A DNA stretch of 64,000 nucleotides from Flavobacterium lipolyticum (GTDB lineage: Bacteria; Bacteroidota; Bacteroidia; Flavobacteriales; Flavobacteriaceae): positions 1,178,001 to 1,242,000 of the forward strand of contig NZ_JAJJMN010000002.1 in assembly GCF_020905335.1 (NCBI RefSeq), written 5' to 3'. Shown here piece by piece: positions 34,414 through 43,844 of this stretch (the stretch's first letter is position 1; every line of letters begins with the position of its first letter). The notes below the pieces were generated by a model that worked only from the letters and a program-made list of their open reading frames with translations, was not told the origin of the DNA and ran no database searches. Position numbers and translations under genes: made by a program.

Positions 34414-35319
34414 TTGAAAACAACTTATTTATTCTTCTTTTTGCTGTGTTTTTCAGTAAACACTTTCGCACAGGAAGAAATTACAGTACAAAGATATACT
34501 GCTCATAATAAAGGTAAGTTTTTTGTTTCCTGGGGAGGAAACAGAGAAAGCTACACTAAATCTGATGTAAATTTCAGAGGAAAAGACTACAACTTTACAG
34601 TTGATAATATGAGAGCTCATGATAAACCAAAAGGATGGCATATTGATTATGTTAACCCGGTCAACATGACGATTCCGCAAACCAACTTTAGAATGGGGTA
34701 TTTTTTTAGTGACCATTACAGTGTTTCTGTTGGTTGGGATCATATGAAATATGTGATGGCTCAAAATCAGATAGCAAATGTAAATGGTTATATTAATTTA
34801 CCTGCTGATCAGACCGGATCTATTTACAATGGTGTTTACAACAATAGACCTGTAGACATGTCTCAGGGCGGTGCTCAGGAAGGTGGTTTCGGAAAAGGTG
34901 AGATCCAACAAAATGGTCCCGCTTTTTTAATGTACGAACATACAGATGGCTTGAACTATATTAATACAGAGGTTTCCAGACATGACGATATTTCGCAATG
35001 GTTTGGCTTGCCAAATACTGACAAAGTACAAATTAACTTAACAGAAGGTTTAGGTGTTGGAGTTTTATATCCTAAAACCAATACGACTCTTTTAGGAAAA
35101 GAACGTCACGATGATTTTCATATTTCAGGCTATGGTCTTTCAGCAAAAGCAGGAATCAACTTCACATTCTTCAAGTATTTCTATGTACAGGGTGAGTTAA
35201 AAGGTGGCTACATCAACATGCAGGATATCAGAACTAGTCAAAGTAATGAAGACAGGGCGTCACAGGACTTTTTCTATTTACAGCGAATTATTGCGGTTGG
35301 AGGAATTTTCAGAATCTAA
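34414..35319 (+). CDS. Outer-membrane beta-barrel protein, TTG start
   Basis: 301 residues. Signal peptide MKTTYLFFFLLCFSVNTFAQ; the mature part alternates polar and aromatic residues and ends IIAVGGIFRI with a terminal aromatic-Arg-Ile, typical of small barrels. The mid-part is Gly/Gln/Asn-rich. The frame has no ATG or GTG near the signal peptide; TTG at 34414 is the only sensible start, 18 nt after kdsA, so translation may depend on kdsA. Function unknown. Confidence 0.82.
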   Translation: MKTTYLFFFLLCFSVNTFAQEEITVQRYTAHNKGKFFVSWGGNRESYTKSDVNFRGKDYNFTVDNMRAHDKPKGWHIDYVNPVNMTIPQTNFRMGYFFSDHYSVSVGWDHMKYVMAQNQIANVNGYINLPADQTGSIYNGVYNNRPVDMSQGGAQEGGFGKGEIQQNGPAFLMYEHTDGLNYINTEVSRHDDISQWFGLPNTDKVQINLTEGLGVGVLYPKTNTTLLGKERHDDFHISGYGLSAKAGINFTFFKYFYVQGELKGGYINMQDIRTSQSNEDRASQDFFYLQRIIAVGGIFRI

Positions 35320-35407
35320 TATTTCTTAAAATTATACTTAAAAATAGTTATCATTTTGGTAACTATTTTTTTTTGACCTTTATTTGTCCCGCTAATTAGT
35401 AGATGGG

Positions 35408-35561
35408 GTTTCAGGTTACAGATTTCAGGTTACAGGTTTCAAGTTTCAGGTTTCAGGTTTCAGGTTACAGATTGCAAGTTTCAGGTTTCAGGTTACAGGT
35501 TTCAAGTTTCAGGTTTCAGGTTTCAAGTTTCACATCTCACATTTTACATCTCACATTTCAC
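35408..35561. repeat. 22 units of a strict 7-bp tandem repeat
   Basis: From 35408 the DNA reads in perfect 7-bp register: GTTTCAG, GTTACAG, ATTTCAG, GTTTCAA and ATTGCAA in mixed order. After 35527 the units become GTTTCAC, ATCTCAC, ATTTTAC, ATCTCAC and ATTTCAC. Not one base is out of register over 154 bp. It ends 9 nt before the ATG of the YiiX-like gene, so it lies in its leader. Confidence 0.93.
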
Positions 35562-35570
35562 CTTTACAAA

Positions 35571-36254
35571 ATGAAAAAATCAAAATATCTCTTTCCGATT
35601 ATTACTTTCTTACTCAGTTTTGGCTGTGCTTTGTTTGTTGCTCTGAAGGTTTTTCCTAACAATCCGTTTTCCCCTACCAAAACCAAGAAGGAAAACACTT
35701 TACAAACTAAAATTCAGGATGGAGATATTATTTTTCAAACCTCTCAATCTCCACAATGTGAAGCCGTACGAATTGCCACAAATTCTAAATTTTCTCATTG
35801 TGGCATCATTTACGATATCAACGGAAAATGGTTTGTTTTTGAAGCTGTTCAGCCTGTAAAACTAACTCCTTTTAACGAATGGATTCAGCACGGAAAAGAA
35901 GCCAAATATCTTGTGAAACGATTAAAAAACTCCGCTAAAGTTTTAACTCCTGTAGTGCTGCAAAAAATGAAAGAATACAGCCAGCAATTTGACGGAAAAG
36001 AATATGATGCTTATTTTGAATGGAGCGATACCAAAATTTATTGCTCTGAACTGATCTGGAAAATTTACAAAAATGCCGCAAACATAGAATTGTCAAAACT
36101 TAAACAGTTGAAGGATTTTAATTTAACCGATCAAAGGGTACAAAAAATAATCAAGGAAAGATATGGAAATAGCATTCCGCTCGACGAAAAAGTGGTCGCT
36201 CCTGTTGATTTGGCCGATTCTGACCTCCTAAAAACGGTAATTGACACCTACTAA
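35571..36254 (+). CDS. YiiX/YebB-like NlpC/P60-type cysteine hydrolase
   Basis: 227 residues from the ATG at 35571. A membrane anchor/signal (MKKSKYLFPIITFLLSFGCA) precedes a permuted papain-fold domain: GDIIFQTSQS, then the His in NSKFSHCGIIYD (about 85) and the Cys in TKIYCSELIWKIY (about 161). In this family the Cys comes after the His in sequence. Members cleave peptide, lipid or ester bonds in the envelope. The open frame extends upstream to 35403 but those 56 residues are translated heptamer repeat and are rejected. Confidence 0.88.
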   Translation: MKKSKYLFPIITFLLSFGCALFVALKVFPNNPFSPTKTKKENTLQTKIQDGDIIFQTSQSPQCEAVRIATNSKFSHCGIIYDINGKWFVFEAVQPVKLTPFNEWIQHGKEAKYLVKRLKNSAKVLTPVVLQKMKEYSQQFDGKEYDAYFEWSDTKIYCSELIWKIYKNAANIELSKLKQLKDFNLTDQRVQKIIKERYGNSIPLDEKVVAPVDLADSDLLKTVIDTY

Positions 36255-36451
36255 AAGCCTTTTTTTGTCAGTATCGACGAATAAAACAAAAATACTTCGT
36301 TTCTAAAAACTTACATTTTTAACCCCCTGATAACTCTTCAACGTATTAAAATGTTTTTAAACGAATATTTAACAAAATAGTTAAAATCAAAACATAAATC
36401 TAACATTTTAATACTATTTTAGCAGAATAAATTTTAAGTTAGGTTTAAACT

Positions 36452-37552
36452 ATGATCGATAGCGCACCTAAATATTCCCAAAATAATCTGCATTTTTTCC
36501 CGCAGTTCGAAGATTTTTTTGACTCTTCACCCGATTTATTGTGTATTGCCGGTTTTGACGGCTATTTTAAAAGAATAAACCCAGCCATGACTAAGTTACT
36601 GGGTTATACTGAAGAAGAAATACTCTCAAGACCTATAAACGATTTTATTCTTGAAGCCGATAAACTGACTACTACAAATGCCCGCAAAGAACTTACTCAG
36701 GATATTGGTTTGTATAATTTTGAAAATCGATATGTGACTAAAAGTGGTGCTATCGTTTGGCTTTTATGGAGTTCTTTTCCGGTTGCCAAAGACAGACTCG
36801 TTTATGCTGTTGCTAAAAACATCACTTTCAGAAAAGAGATGGAACAGGAAAGAAATCTTCATTTGGCAGAACTTACCAAACTCAACAAGGAACTCAGACA
36901 GCTTACTTATACTACGGCACATGATTTAAGGTCTCCAGTAAATAACATACTGGCCGTTTTTGATCTCCTGGACAAATCAACTATTACAGATCCCGAAACG
37001 CTCGAATTAATCTCCATTATTGAAATTTCTACACAAAGTTTAAAGAAAACATTAATTGATCATGTGGCACTTCTGGATAAAAAAAATGAAGAAGACGATC
37101 AGTTGGAAGTCCTGCATTTTGAAGTTGTATTGAAAGAAGTTTTAGACTCCATTAATTCCTTAGTCCACAATTCGAAAGCCACAATTTCAATTGATTTTTC
37201 GGAGGCAGAAACGATTCTTTTCAACAAAACCTCCTTAAAAAGTATATTCCTGAATCTGATTACCAATTCGATTAAGTACTCAAAACCCGGTTTTTTACCA
37301 TTTATCCGTTTTAATTCTATCCATTTTAACGAAACCACACAGTTGATTATTTCGGACAACGGAATTGGTTTTGATATGGAAAAAGTAAAAGACAAAATTT
37401 TTGGGTTGCACCAGAAATTTAATTCAAATAAAGACAGTAACGGAATCGGTCTTTATCTGGTTTATAATCATGTAACGAATCTTGGCGGTCACATTGACGT
37501 GGAAAGTACCCCCAACAAAGGGGCAAAATTTACGATCACGTTTAAAAGTTAA
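36452..37552 (+). CDS. Cytoplasmic PAS-domain sensor histidine kinase
   Basis: 366 residues, no membrane segment. PAS domain (about 22-135: DFFDSSPDLLCIAGFDGYFK, then LLGYTEEEILSRPINDFI), a short coiled linker, HisKA with phospho-acceptor in YTTAHDLRSPVNNI (His about 155), and HATPase_c with NLITNSIKYSKPG (N box, about 267), ISDNGIGFDM (G1) and SNGIGLYLVYNH (G2). No response regulator gene adjoins it. The LytTR gene at 6356 is an orphan too, but nothing in the sequence links the two. Confidence 0.93.
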   Translation: MIDSAPKYSQNNLHFFPQFEDFFDSSPDLLCIAGFDGYFKRINPAMTKLLGYTEEEILSRPINDFILEADKLTTTNARKELTQDIGLYNFENRYVTKSGAIVWLLWSSFPVAKDRLVYAVAKNITFRKEMEQERNLHLAELTKLNKELRQLTYTTAHDLRSPVNNILAVFDLLDKSTITDPETLELISIIEISTQSLKKTLIDHVALLDKKNEEDDQLEVLHFEVVLKEVLDSINSLVHNSKATISIDFSEAETILFNKTSLKSIFLNLITNSIKYSKPGFLPFIRFNSIHFNETTQLIISDNGIGFDMEKVKDKIFGLHQKFNSNKDSNGIGLYLVYNHVTNLGGHIDVESTPNKGAKFTITFKS

Positions 37553-37570
37553 TCACATAAATTTCTAAAT

Positions 37571-37620
37571 AAAAAAATTCCAAATTCCAATAAGGTCAGC
37601 CCTATTGGAATTTGGAATTT
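37571..37620. terminator. Bidirectional hairpin between convergent genes
   Basis: 18-bp perfect stem AAATTCCAAATTCCAATA (37575-37592) with 37603-37620, 10-nt loop, A-run on one side and T-rich on the other. The words TCCAAATTCC/GGAATTTGGAATT also occur at 21665-21710, so it belongs to a dispersed family. Confidence 0.75.
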
Positions 37621-37638
37621 GAATTTGATTTTTGCAAT

Positions 37639-39027
37639 TTAGTTTGCAGCCGGAAGAACAATTCCCCCCTGATCCATTAAATACATCAACGTTGTCATGG
37701 TTGCAGCTCCAAGCTCCAATTCTCTTTTATTAATAGCATCAAACTTATCGTTTGCCGCATGGTGATAATCAAAATAACGTTGTGAATCCGGTTTTAAACC
37801 TGCTTTCACAATCGATTTAGAGGTCAAATGATTGATATCTGATCCTGCATGTCCAATAGTGAAACTATGCACCAAATAAGGCTCAAAAAGGTCTTTAAAT
37901 CCAGCTATTTTCTTAAAATTAGCGTCATCTGCTTCAATTGAAAATCCTCTTGGAGAAAATCCACCAGAATCGCTCTCTAATGCAAAAATATGATTCTCTT
38001 TCTTTTGTTTTGAAACTTCTTCATACTTAGCACCACCTTTTCCTCCATTCTCTTCATTCATAAACAAAACGACGCGAATCGTATTTTTAGGCTTATAGTT
38101 TAAGTTTTTCAAAATTCGAACTACTTCCATACTTTGAACCACTCCTGCTCCATCGTCGTGCGAACCATCTGCTAAATCCCAGGAATCTAAATGCCCTCCG
38201 ACAACCATAATGTTGCCAGGGTTTTCTGTTCCGGTCATTTCTCCAATCACATTATACGATAAAACATCCGGCAAGGTCTCACAGGATTGTTTGAAATAAA
38301 ATTTCAACGATGGATTTACTTTCAAAGATTTACTTAACAATTCTGCTCCATTGGTACTGATTGCGGCAGTTGGAATGTATTGATCTTTTGGTAAGTCGCC
38401 ATAGCTTTGAGCTCCTGTATGCGGAAAATCGTCTAAACGCAAGTTCATCGAACGCACAATTGTTCCAACTGCACCTAATTTTGCCGCTTCTTTTGCACCG
38501 GCATACCTTTGATCTACACAGGCTCCGTAAGATTTAAAGGTTTCGATATTTTCCGGATCCATTGGTCTGTTATAAAACACAATTTTACCTTTTACTTTGT
38601 CGCCTAATTCTGCCAGTTCTTTGATTCCCTTTACTTCGATTACTTCAGCAGTAAGTCCTGTTTTAGGGGTAGCAACTGATCCTCCTAAAGCACAAATTGG
38701 CACTACCGTTTTCGTTTTATTATCTAAAATATAAGCGGTTTCTTTTTCGCCACGCACCCAATGCGGAACCATTACTTCCTGTAGATAAACTTTGTCAAGA
38801 CCTAGAGTCTCCAATTGCCTTTTAGTATACTGCACTGCTTTTTCGGCACTTGCAGAACCTGATAAACGGCTTCCGATATCGTTAGACAAATATTCTAACC
38901 AGGTATAACATTTAGACTCGGTTAGGGCCTTTTTATAAAACAATTTAATGTTTTTCTCATCATTTGACTGCGCAAAAGATGTCAATCCGTTTAAAACTAA
39001 TGCAGTTAAAAGAATCGTTTTTTTCAT
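37639..39027 (-). CDS. Exported M28-family metallopeptidase
   Basis: 462 residues, signal peptide MKKTILLTALVLNGLTSFAQ. A PA-like insert domain (about 125-240) is followed by the M28 zinc core: His-x-Asp in VVGGHLDSWDLADGSHDDGA (about 273-292), catalytic Glu-Glu in FMNEENGGKG (about 320), Asp in ALESDSGGF (about 350) and His in YHHAANDKFD near the C-terminus. Similar to carboxypeptidase Q-like aminopeptidases. Acts in the periplasm or outside, releasing amino acids from peptides. Transcribed alone. Confidence 0.94.
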   Translation of the reverse strand: MKKTILLTALVLNGLTSFAQSNDEKNIKLFYKKALTESKCYTWLEYLSNDIGSRLSGSASAEKAVQYTKRQLETLGLDKVYLQEVMVPHWVRGEKETAYILDNKTKTVVPICALGGSVATPKTGLTAEVIEVKGIKELAELGDKVKGKIVFYNRPMDPENIETFKSYGACVDQRYAGAKEAAKLGAVGTIVRSMNLRLDDFPHTGAQSYGDLPKDQYIPTAAISTNGAELLSKSLKVNPSLKFYFKQSCETLPDVLSYNVIGEMTGTENPGNIMVVGGHLDSWDLADGSHDDGAGVVQSMEVVRILKNLNYKPKNTIRVVLFMNEENGGKGGAKYEEVSKQKKENHIFALESDSGGFSPRGFSIEADDANFKKIAGFKDLFEPYLVHSFTIGHAGSDINHLTSKSIVKAGLKPDSQRYFDYHHAANDKFDAINKRELELGAATMTTLMYLMDQGGIVLPAAN

Positions 39028-39812
39028 AGGTTGTATAGCATTTTTTGGTTGTTAAACAAAGGAACAAAATTCTTTAGAACTGCCATCGCTTTTATTTAAC
39101 GATTTGAAAAAAAAATCTTTCACTTATAGAAGGAGTATGTATGTAAACAAAATAAAACCTCTTTTTTATAGATAGAGAACCTATAACACTCCTATGCTTA
39201 CGAAATTATTACTAGAAACCAATTACATACGTAACAAACAGAAGCAAGACCTAACTTAAGAGTTTTGAAAAGTTGAAAATCAAGAATTAAATTCCTAAGT
39301 AGTCAAGAAAAAGAAATTAAGCTTGAAATTGCGGGAATTATAAAGGCCCATACTGAGTTAAATGCCGAAAAAAATCAAATAACTTTCACGCCCCGAATTG
39401 GAACATTAACAGTGGTTATTATTCTCTTAAAAACTAATGGTTTTAGATTGATACAAAATAAAAACAACTGATCAGCTATAGATGGTTTTTTCTTATTTAA
39501 ATTACCCGATCTTTTTTTGCCTAATCCTTAACTTTTGAATAGGAGCCATCGCAGGTCATAAAAAATGCAGCTAGAAATAACTACCAGTCCACCTCTGCAT
39601 CGTAACTAAAAAACAGGACCTTTTAATTATATAACTCAATCATCTACGGTTATTACACAGAACATACCACTTATTAAACATTACACTTTTTTTCTATGAA
39701 TCAAGGATAAGTTTGCTTAAACTTTTTGGTTTAATTGTATAAAAAACAATTAAAGCAACAGTGGTTATTTTGAAAAAAGATTAGTCATAATCTACAAATT
39801 TTTAGTTTCGAT
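39028..39812. other. Spacer with a possible gene remnant
   Basis: 785 nt without an intact gene. An open stretch of 65 codons at 39277-39471 (plus strand) reads like protein but has no start codon (listed separately). The direct repeat AACAGTGGTTATT occurs at about 39407 and 39757. Short inverted words GGAGTATG/CACTCCTATG flank 39130-39200. I see no terminator hairpin of quality. Confidence 0.55.
39277..39471 (+). pseudogene. Possible 65-codon gene remnant, unidentified
   Basis: Between TGA (39274-39276) and TGA (39469-39471) the frame gives a mixed-composition sequence with KFLSSQEKEIKLEIAGIIKA and KNQITFTPRIGTLTVVIILL. That is unlike the AT-noise frames elsewhere. There is no ATG, GTG or TTG at its beginning. 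It may be the 3' part of a lost gene. Family unknown. Confidence 0.35.
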
Positions 39813-40727
39813 ATGTTAAAATTACCTGCCTTTTTTTTTAGAATCAATTATTACCAGATCAAATATCTAATTATACTTTTTTCTTTATTCGCTTCTTTTT
39901 TAAACCCTATATACGGTCAAACCAATTTGTATACGAACGCTGATTTTATTAAAAAACTGTATAACGATCCAAATTACTTGATTTTTAAAGAAAAAATATA
40001 CAAAGAATTTAAACATTCGCATTCAGTATATTGGGGAGAATTTATAAAAGGTGTTAATGAAGATTTATACACTAAACAAAAAATAATAGCATTTACTTTT
40101 GATGCTTGTGGACGAGAGAAATCATACGCTTACGATTCACAATTAATAAATTTTCTTCGAAAGCAAAAGATTCCGTCGACTTTATTTATTACCGGTCAAT
40201 GGATTGATGAAAATTATGAAACCTTTTTAGAACTATCAAAAGATCCATTATTTGAAATAGAAAATCATGGATTTTATCATAGACCTTGTTGTTCAAATGG
40301 AAAATCAATATACGGAATTCAAGGAACAAAAAATATTTCAGAAGCAGTTGATGAAATAGAAGCTAATGCTCAAAAGATAGAGCGAATTACAGGGAAAAAA
40401 CCTCGATTTTATAGATCCGCAACTGCTTATACTGATGAAATTTGCACAAAAATAGCTAAAAAAATAGGTATTACTATTGTTAGTTATCATGTACTAGCCG
40501 GAGATGCTATTCCATTTGCACCAAAATCTGCTATTATAAAAAATGTTATTCATAATCTAAAATCTGGTCCAATAATCATTATGCATTTTAACCATCCTAA
40601 ATGGAATACTTATGAAGCTATGCAAGAAATTGTTCCAGAATTAAAAAGACAAGGATATAGTTTTGTAAAACTTGAAAATATTTCCCCTAAAAAAAATAAC
40701 ACACAGAAACATAGACTCCCGATATAA
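39813..40727 (+). CDS. Exported polysaccharide deacetylase (NodB domain, CE4)
   Basis: 304 residues with a signal-type segment (about 15-35, ending NPIYGQ). NodB homology domain: motif 1 AFTFDACGRE (about 92-101; Asp kept, second Asp replaced by Ala-Cys), motif 2 ENHGFYHRPC (His-x(3)-His, about 150), motif 3 PRFYRSATAY and motif 5 IIIMHFNHP. The metal-binding Asp-His-His triad is thus present. Expected to remove acetyl groups from a glycan such as peptidoglycan or exopolysaccharide. Its A/T-ending codon use is stronger than that of its neighbours and it lies between long spacers, which hints at separate origin. Confidence 0.85.
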   Translation: MLKLPAFFFRINYYQIKYLIILFSLFASFLNPIYGQTNLYTNADFIKKLYNDPNYLIFKEKIYKEFKHSHSVYWGEFIKGVNEDLYTKQKIIAFTFDACGREKSYAYDSQLINFLRKQKIPSTLFITGQWIDENYETFLELSKDPLFEIENHGFYHRPCCSNGKSIYGIQGTKNISEAVDEIEANAQKIERITGKKPRFYRSATAYTDEICTKIAKKIGITIVSYHVLAGDAIPFAPKSAIIKNVIHNLKSGPIIIMHFNHPKWNTYEAMQEIVPELKRQGYSFVKLENISPKKNNTQKHRLPI

Positions 40728-40845
40728 AAAAAACTACAAAAGAAATAGGAATATTTCAGTGAAGTGGAACGTCTTTTTTACAGATACGAAACCTATGTTA
40801 CTCTATGTGTTAAAATGAATTACAACCAATAAGACAAAATGAAAA

Positions 40846-42768
40846 TTATTTTACTTCTACTACTTCATTTTTCATACCTATTCCGTTTTCATTAAAAGCT
40901 TCAATGGTAAAATAATAAGTGGTTCCTTTATCCAGACCTCTAAAATCATACGAACTTTCGTCATAAACCATAATGCTGTTATACAATTTGTCTGGTGCAA
41001 TTCCGTAATAAATATTGTAACCGGTAGTGTTCGCCTGTTTTTTCCAGGAAATCATAGCGTTTCTTGCATCGGTAGTATTTCTGTCTACTTTAAAATCAAG
41101 AACGGGTTGTGGTTTTTCTGCCAATCCGTTTCCAAACACTCTGAAATCTGAAATCGCAAACAATCCGGAGGCATTATGAACGTTGACCATTTTAATGTAA
41201 CGCGCTTTTATTGCTTTAGTCAGCTCGACATAATCATGCGGAACGTCTTTTGCATTTTTAGATTTATCGACTACCAATTTCCAGTTTACAGCGTCATCCG
41301 ACATGAAAATTTTGTACTGATAATAGATATCCATTGCCTTATTGAACTGTGTTGCTTTATGATCGGCATAGTTGATCTGCAAGGCATTGATCTGCATTTG
41401 TCTGCCTAAATCAAGCTGTAACCATTCACCCGGATCGGCTGTTTTTGCAGACCAGTAGGTTTGAATATTTTCGTCGGTTAAATTCACAGCTCCGTAACAA
41501 AACTTCTCGTATACTTTTTTGCCTCCATTATCCATTCTGTGGGTTTCTACTTCCATACATTCTTCTGAAGTGGAAACAGTGACAGGCTTTTTATACGAAA
41601 GCAGCATCCAGCCGGAAGAGGCTCCTTTTTCCTGATTGCGTTTTTTGGAGGGAAGAACAATTGGAAAATCCCCATAAGAAGTAATAGAATACATCACATC
41701 GTCTTTATCAAATCCGGCAGGAAACATATCAATGCGACGCTCGAAACGGTCTTTGATTGAGATCTTACAGGTTCCCGTATTCCAGTAATTCCCATAATTG
41801 TCTGCGAAAGTGTTTCCGTGTCCCGCTCCGATTACAAATCCTCCCGGTTTGTATGACATGGGATTGTGTTTTTGATAGGTGAAGGGTCCTAACGGGCTGT
41901 TACCAACATGAACTCCATTGGCATAACCTTTAAATTCTGTGGCTGGAGCTCCGTATTGCATATAATATTTGCCATTGTGTTTGGTCATCCAGGCTCCTTC
42001 TATAAAATTCCCCCAGGGCGCGGGTTCCATATCATTATTGGGGCCAAAACGTTCCCAGCCGTGATTGGCAGGATCTAAACCTACTACCTCTTTGATCTCA
42101 CCATAAGCACGCTGAATATCTTCTACTTCAGTGGCTTTGTACAGTTTTTCATAAGCTGCCTGATTGCCTTTCGGAAGCCAGGTATTATAATCAACTTCTA
42201 CACCTACAAGTGGCAATTTTCCACTTGAGCCGTAATACATGTATACTTTTTTATCATCATCCTGAAAGATGGCAGGATCCCAGGTAGGCAGCATCGCTTT
42301 ATCAACATGTCGCAGCCATTGTCCCGATTTTGGATCTGCAGTTTTCCAGATTGGATGATCTCTTTTCCAGGTTGACCCCACATAAAACAAGGTATCGTTG
42401 ACTACCCAGGCGGCAGGGGCGCATTGATCGTCATCGGCTGGCTTGCGTTGGAAACTTCCGTATACAAATTTCCAGTCTGACAGGTCTTTACTCCAAAAAT
42501 ATCCCGCCTGATTAGTCGCGAACAAATAGTATTCGCCTTTGAATGTAATAATTACCGGATCGGCACTGGAACGTCTGGATTCCGGAATACCATTGTGATT
42601 TTCGGTGGTATAATTGTACCCAATATTGATTGGATTACAATAGGTCGTTGCTTTTTTATTGGGGTCAAACCATTCTGTTTTACCGGGAATTTTAGTATTT
42701 TGAGCGAGTATTGTATTGCTTAAACTAACTAGCATCAGCATAACAGTTACTATATGTATATTTTTCAT
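40846..42768 (-). CDS. GH43-type glycoside hydrolase with F5/8-type and fibronectin III domains
   Basis: 640 residues, signal peptide (about 1-22, ending TILA-Q). A five-bladed GH43-like propeller with the catalytic Asp in SSADPVIITF (about 68), the pKa-setting Asp in TWDPAIFQDD (about 164) and acid Glu in FIEGAWMTKHNGKYY (about 256). Residues about 400-545 form a discoidin/F5-8C-like carbohydrate-binding domain (NIQTYWSAKTADPGEWLQLD) and the last 85 a fibronectin III domain. Likely an arabinosidase or xylosidase-type enzyme; exact specificity not readable. The GDPD lipoprotein gene lies 57 nt upstream on the same strand. Confidence 0.88.
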   Translation of the reverse strand: MKNIHIVTVMLMLVSLSNTILAQNTKIPGKTEWFDPNKKATTYCNPINIGYNYTTENHNGIPESRRSSADPVIITFKGEYYLFATNQAGYFWSKDLSDWKFVYGSFQRKPADDDQCAPAAWVVNDTLFYVGSTWKRDHPIWKTADPKSGQWLRHVDKAMLPTWDPAIFQDDDKKVYMYYGSSGKLPLVGVEVDYNTWLPKGNQAAYEKLYKATEVEDIQRAYGEIKEVVGLDPANHGWERFGPNNDMEPAPWGNFIEGAWMTKHNGKYYMQYGAPATEFKGYANGVHVGNSPLGPFTYQKHNPMSYKPGGFVIGAGHGNTFADNYGNYWNTGTCKISIKDRFERRIDMFPAGFDKDDVMYSITSYGDFPIVLPSKKRNQEKGASSGWMLLSYKKPVTVSTSEECMEVETHRMDNGGKKVYEKFCYGAVNLTDENIQTYWSAKTADPGEWLQLDLGRQMQINALQINYADHKATQFNKAMDIYYQYKIFMSDDAVNWKLVVDKSKNAKDVPHDYVELTKAIKARYIKMVNVHNASGLFAISDFRVFGNGLAEKPQPVLDFKVDRNTTDARNAMISWKKQANTTGYNIYYGIAPDKLYNSIMVYDESSYDFRGLDKGTTYYFTIEAFNENGIGMKNEVVEVK

Positions 42769-42825
42769 AGGATGATTTTTATATAAAAGATTTTCTCCAA
42801 AAGAGAAAACACAGTTTCAATAGAT

Positions 42826-43611
42826 CTATTTTTTCTGTTTTATCCTTTGTTCTAACAACTCAGGTTCGTTGGTAGTGATATAATTGAATTTATGATCAAT
42901 TATCCAGTCCATATCGGCCGTTTCGTTTACTGTCCAGGCATTTAAAATAACCTTATACTCTTTAGCTTCTTTGATCCATTCCGGATGCTTTTTAAATACT
43001 GAATAATGATAATCAACGCCGTTTATACGGTCTGCTTTAACTTCTTTCGGAGATTTGTTTCCTTCGAGATACTGTAAACTTGTTCGGGAATCAACTTCTC
43101 TGATTTGTTTCAGAATTTCGTAATCAAAACTAATGTAGCAGGTGTTTTTATTTGCTTTAAGTTTTTGAATTGTTTCTACAGTCCTCAACGCCGTTTTTCT
43201 TCCTCTTTCTTTACTTATTTCCGAAGGTTTTATTTCGCAAGCCAAAAGTGTACGTTTATTATTTCGCTTACCTTCAGCAATATACTCGTACAAGGTTGGA
43301 AGCTTCTCTCCGTTTGAAAGTTTAAACTTTACGAGATCAGCATAATTGGTTTCCTCAATAGGCAATTTGTTGTAATGTGCGTCATGATTGATTACAAGTG
43401 AATCATCGGCTGTTCTCCATACGTCAAATTCTGAACCGGGAAGTTTTAAGTCGATGGCATGTCTTAGAGCGGCTATAGAATTTTCAGGAAGATTGTTCTT
43501 TTTCCATGCCCCGCGATGTGCCACTATTGCATTTTCTTTAACACAGCAGGACTGAAAAGCAATTGCTACTGTTAAAAGCCATGATATCCGAAATGCTTTA
43601 GTTGTATTCAT
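42826..43611 (-). CDS. Glycerophosphodiester phosphodiesterase lipoprotein
   Basis: 261 residues. Lipobox in WLLTVAIAFQSCCVKE (Cys22), so membrane-anchored and periplasmic or surface-exposed. GDPD barrel: VAHRGAWKKNNLPENSI (about 31-47), Glu-x-Asp in GSEFDVWRTADD, catalytic His in VINHDAHYN and Glu in LACEIKPSE, ending WTVNETADMDW and ITTNEPE. Hydrolyses glycerophosphodiesters to glycerol 3-phosphate and an alcohol. Probably cotranscribed with the GH43 gene. Confidence 0.92.
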   Translation of the reverse strand: MNTTKAFRISWLLTVAIAFQSCCVKENAIVAHRGAWKKNNLPENSIAALRHAIDLKLPGSEFDVWRTADDSLVINHDAHYNKLPIEETNYADLVKFKLSNGEKLPTLYEYIAEGKRNNKRTLLACEIKPSEISKERGRKTALRTVETIQKLKANKNTCYISFDYEILKQIREVDSRTSLQYLEGNKSPKEVKADRINGVDYHYSVFKKHPEWIKEAKEYKVILNAWTVNETADMDWIIDHKFNYITTNEPELLEQRIKQKK

Positions 43612-43783
43612 TATTTTTAATTTATAGTAAACCTAATATTGTAAACTTCATTGACTATCCTGATACCCAAAAGGACTATTGATTCATCTGTTTGGGAAGA
43701 TCGCAACTTCCTTTGAACACCTGATATTTTAAACTTTGATTGATACAAATAAATACCTTATTTTATAATTTGTAAGAAATAAC

Positions 43784-43813
43784 TTGTTTTATTTATTTTA
43801 TAACGTAATTTTG
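43784..43813 (+). promoter_or_regulatory. Full-consensus promoter of the 109-residue protein gene
   Basis: TTG (43784-43786), 19 nt, TAATTTTG (43806-43813), then 31 nt to the ATG at 43845 with an A-rich leader. One of the best promoter matches in the window. Confidence 0.75.
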
Positions 43814-43844
43814 TAGTATTATTAATCTAAAAAAAAATAAAAAA

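Noticed and set aside
35403..35570. 56-residue N-terminal extension of the YiiX-like protein
   Set aside because: It is translation of the 7-bp repeat, giving an artificial period of seven residues. The ATG at 35571 begins a proper membrane anchor.
36452..37552. Histidine kinase as the partner of the LytTR regulator at 6356
   Set aside because: They are 30 kb apart, and LytTR regulators normally pair with membrane LytS/His_kinase-type sensors. Nothing supports a link.
40846..43611. GH43 and GDPD genes as members of the susCD locus
   Set aside because: They are separated from the GH3 gene by its terminator and by a plus-strand gene with its own promoter, so they form their own unit.
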